From positions 1 to 7,339 of the forward strand of contig JAABTZ010000043.1 of assembly GCA_011389605.1 (NCBI GenBank): a DNA stretch of 7,339 bases, given 5' to 3'. The translations under genes were made by a program, and so were the position numbers. Source of the stretch: Desulfobacteraceae bacterium. Lineage in GTDB: Bacteria; Desulfobacterota; Desulfobacteria; Desulfobacterales; Desulfosalsimonadaceae. Positions within the stretch are counted from its first letter, which is position 1. Each line of letters starts with the position of its first letter. This document shows positions 5,385 through 7,339 of this stretch, in pieces. The notes beneath the pieces were generated by a model. That model had not been told where the DNA came from. It saw nothing but the letters and a program-made list of their open reading frames with translations, and searched no databases.

Positions 5385-6083
5385 ATGAAAATCCGTCAGT
5401 TCCGATACGGCGCCGACAATCTGGGATACCTGGTTTACACCGGCAGCACCGCCATGGCCATTGACGGCGTTGCTCCAGAGGAAATTCTTTCATTTGCCGA
5501 ATCTCAAAACCTGCAGCTGGCCTATGTCACCAACACCCACTCCCACATGGACCATACAACAGGCAATCAGGCCCTGCTAAACGGCTCTGATGCCAAGCTT
5601 CTGGATTTTGCCGCACTGCTGGAAACCGGACAGGTAAACATCGACGGCAATCCAGTGCGTGTCATGCACACCCCCGGCCACACCCGCGACTCGGTCTGTT
5701 TCTGGTTTGAAAACATATTGATTTCCGGGGACACCCTGTTTAACGGAAAAGTGGGCCGGTGCTTTACCGGGGATTTCCCGGGGTTTCTCGCCTCCATCAA
5801 GCAGATTCTGGAACTGCCGCCAGAAATCCTTGTTTATGCCGGCCATGACTACGTGGAAGAATACGTGGCATTTATCCGAAGCATGGAACCCGACAACCCC
5901 TATCTGGATGCATATCTGAAACAGTATGATCCAAACCACGTGTGCGCCACCCTTGCAGATGAACGCAGAGTCGACCCCTTTCTGCGGTTCAATGACGAAA
6001 AGATCATCGACATTCTCAAAGCCAGGGGACTGCCCGCAGACAGCGAACTGGAGCGGTGGGAGTCGTTGATGTCTTTGATGTGA
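5385..6083 (+). CDS. Metallo-beta-lactamase-fold hydrolase (glyoxalase II-like)
   Basis: The 232-residue protein contains the full binuclear metal set of the MBL fold: THSHMDH at 51-57 (H52, H54, D56, H57), H99 in HTPGHT, D116 in SGDTLF, and H154 in GHDY. The order and spacing are closest to hydroxyacylglutathione hydrolase-like enzymes, which cleave thioesters. The C-terminal part (ADERRVDPFLRFND, 191-204) recalls the glyoxalase II tail, which ends with a helical region. No glyoxalase I is nearby, so the thioester substrate is inferred only from family resemblance. It is probably cytoplasmic, as no signal peptide is seen. AGGGGG at 5371-5376, 8 bases before the ATG, is a strong ribosome binding site and fixes the start. 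The gene ends convergently, 7 bases from the stop of the minus-strand envelope gene. Confidence 0.88.
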   Translation: MKIRQFRYGADNLGYLVYTGSTAMAIDGVAPEEILSFAESQNLQLAYVTNTHSHMDHTTGNQALLNGSDAKLLDFAALLETGQVNIDGNPVRVMHTPGHTRDSVCFWFENILISGDTLFNGKVGRCFTGDFPGFLASIKQILELPPEILVYAGHDYVEEYVAFIRSMEPDNPYLDAYLKQYDPNHVCATLADERRVDPFLRFNDEKIIDILKARGLPADSELERWESLMSLM

Positions 6084-6090
6084 ATTTTAT

Positions 6091-7339
6091 TTACTTCTGC
6101 ATGTTCCTTTTTGTAAAAGTTTCCGGCGGTATATCCTCATTATACACGGCTCTCACTGTTTCAAGCTCTGTTACAGTGCCGGCCAGCAGGTTTTCCATGG
6201 TTATCCAAATGGGTGTGGCAATTCCCTGTATTTCTTCAAACTCAGTGAATGTCAGCTGTTTAACGGCATTTTCCGGTTCGTTTTTATCAAACATAACCGA
6301 TTTAACAATAATCCATGAATCTTTGAGGATGGTTACTTTTGCATGGGAGTAGCCTGTATACTCATCATTTTTTACAATATCAACAGTAAAGGCCGGCACT
6401 CCGTTATATTCCGTTTCAGTCAGGTCAGAGGCGCTGTAAGTGCCCTGGGTGTAAAAAGCAATGTCTTCGTATGTAAAGTCTGAGTCGAAAAATGGTATGC
6501 TGTAATCATGCCGGACAATTTTGCGGATTTTTCTGAAAGCAGAAAGATACACCCATTTTTTTACCAGGCCGTTTCGCATGTTGGCAAGATAGGTGCTGTT
6601 TCTGATATCAGCAGGGGTTATGAAATGAATAAAAACATCTCTGTTGGTTAAATCCTGCTCCTGGCGGTAATAAGTCAATTTCCTTAGGGTTTTACGACCG
6701 TTTTGTGATATGAGCATCATCTTCATGTTTGCAACAAAAGTATCCCCGCGGTCACGTTTCAGAGCCTGCTCCCATATAAGCTGTGCCTGTTGATCTTCTG
6801 TGGGCATGCCGTCGTCCTGAAGCAGGCCGCCGCTTTCCTGCCACATCACATTTGGTTCTGCGCCTCTTACGTATGCCCCCAGCACTTTTTCTGCCCAGCC
6901 CTGAACACCTCCCGGGTCAGATTGAATTGCATAATTGAGAGAATCGAGGTTTACATTGGGCAGGTTCTCACCGTAATATGCGGCAATAAAGGGATCTGTG
7001 TTTATATCAAGCCACTCAAAAAGCTCTGTTTCTGCTTTTCTATAGCTTATTTCATCGTAGTCTGCCAGTGATCCCGCAAGAGTCGTAAACGGAGTGATGT
7101 TACATACAAATGCAGGTCCTTGAGCGCTGAGTTTCCAGTTCGTCTCTGTTTCTTCTGAAGTTCTTTTTTCAGCCGTGACCATATAAGATTCGTAAATGGG
7201 GACATCCGGCACCCTGTAGTAGCCGTCCTGTTGTGTAGAAGCAGCTCCAAGCAATTCACCGTTAGGGGAGTATATCGTAACCTCTGCATCAGACAGAGGG
7301 CTGTTTGCTGCATATACATGTCCTTCAACGACGGTTTTG
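6091..7339 (-). CDS. LolA-like outer membrane lipoprotein-sorting family protein (5' end outside window)
   Basis: The frame is open from the window edge to TAA at 6091, giving 415 residues; the true start and any signal peptide lie beyond 7339. Residues 1-57 (VVEGHVYAANSPLSDAEVTI, then DGYYRVPDVP) are a carboxypeptidase-regulatory-like beta-sandwich typical of secreted proteins. A middle helical part follows (ITPFTTLAGSLADYDEISY near 81-99, then WLDINTDPF). From about residue 190 the sequence fits the 'outer membrane lipoprotein-sorting protein' (PF17131, LolA-like) family: WVYLSAFRKIRKI at 262-274 and FFDSDFTYEDI at 283-293, which matches the family's GSDFTYEDL-type motif, through to the C-terminus. 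The expected location is the periplasm or outer envelope, with a lipid- or lipoprotein-binding role by family analogy. The family is usually about 250 residues, so the N-terminal extension is notable. No convergent terminator is seen between 6083 and 6091. Confidence 0.8.
   Translation of the reverse strand, partial: KTVVEGHVYAANSPLSDAEVTIYSPNGELLGAASTQQDGYYRVPDVPIYESYMVTAEKRTSEETETNWKLSAQGPAFVCNITPFTTLAGSLADYDEISYRKAETELFEWLDINTDPFIAAYYGENLPNVNLDSLNYAIQSDPGGVQGWAEKVLGAYVRGAEPNVMWQESGGLLQDDGMPTEDQQAQLIWEQALKRDRGDTFVANMKMMLISQNGRKTLRKLTYYRQEQDLTNRDVFIHFITPADIRNSTYLANMRNGLVKKWVYLSAFRKIRKIVRHDYSIPFFDSDFTYEDIAFYTQGTYSASDLTETEYNGVPAFTVDIVKNDEYTGYSHAKVTILKDSWIIVKSVMFDKNEPENAVKQLTFTEFEEIQGIATPIWITMENLLAGTVTELETVRAVYNEDIPPETFTKRNMQK

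Noticed and set aside
1..7339. CRISPR array, tRNA or rRNA genes, integrase or transposase genes
   Set aside because: No regularly spaced repeats, cloverleaf or rRNA-like sequence is visible, and none of the open frames shows recombinase motifs.

Overview
The window looks like bacterial chromosomal DNA from the Desulfobacterota (a Desulfobacteraceae-like sulfate reducer or relative). This is an inference from style: the hybrid histidine-kinase remnant has the VAHDFNN and FMSGYSANVIAHQGVLDEG wording common in that group, the base composition is mixed, and a palindromic interspersed repeat is present. No rRNA or tRNA marker is available to confirm it.

Positions 1-2600 (plus strand) are mostly a graveyard. 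A lone repeat end (19-36) abuts an alpha/beta-hydrolase C-terminus that runs in frame into the last residues of a VapC-type PIN toxin. Next come the first half of a GAF domain, a one-base frame break at an A6 run, and a PAS-HisKA-HATPase-REC hybrid kinase that has lost both the ATP-binding core and the phosphoacceptor half of REC. An intact yaiI/DUF188 gene (1606-2073) sits in the middle. A remnant of a 7TM-DISM diguanylate cyclase follows, cut just after the GGDEF domain begins. At least four deletion or fusion joints lie in 2.3 kb.

Positions 2605-3839 (minus strand) hold a two-gene operon with an ATGA overlap. A SAM-dependent methyltransferase comes first, followed by a MazG-like nucleotide pyrophosphohydrolase that carries the start of a PLD-type nuclease domain as a truncated tail. 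The operon may be the stub of a larger nucleic-acid or nucleotide-targeting module.

Positions 3978-6083 (plus strand) are ordinary and intact: a small GIY-YIG protein of the UPF0213 type, a KynB-like cyclase-family metal hydrolase, and a metallo-beta-lactamase-fold hydrolase with a complete metal-ligand set. A 126-bp near-perfect palindromic element (5184-5309) and a second diverged repeat end (5320-5338) separate the last two genes. Positions 6091-7339 (minus strand) are the C-terminal part of an envelope protein of the LolA-like 'outer membrane lipoprotein-sorting' family, with an N-terminal carboxypeptidase-regulatory-like beta domain. It runs off the window edge.

I see no complete new system. 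The most notable features are the palindromic element, its solo end beside the decayed region, and the methyltransferase / MazG-like / PLD-stub operon.
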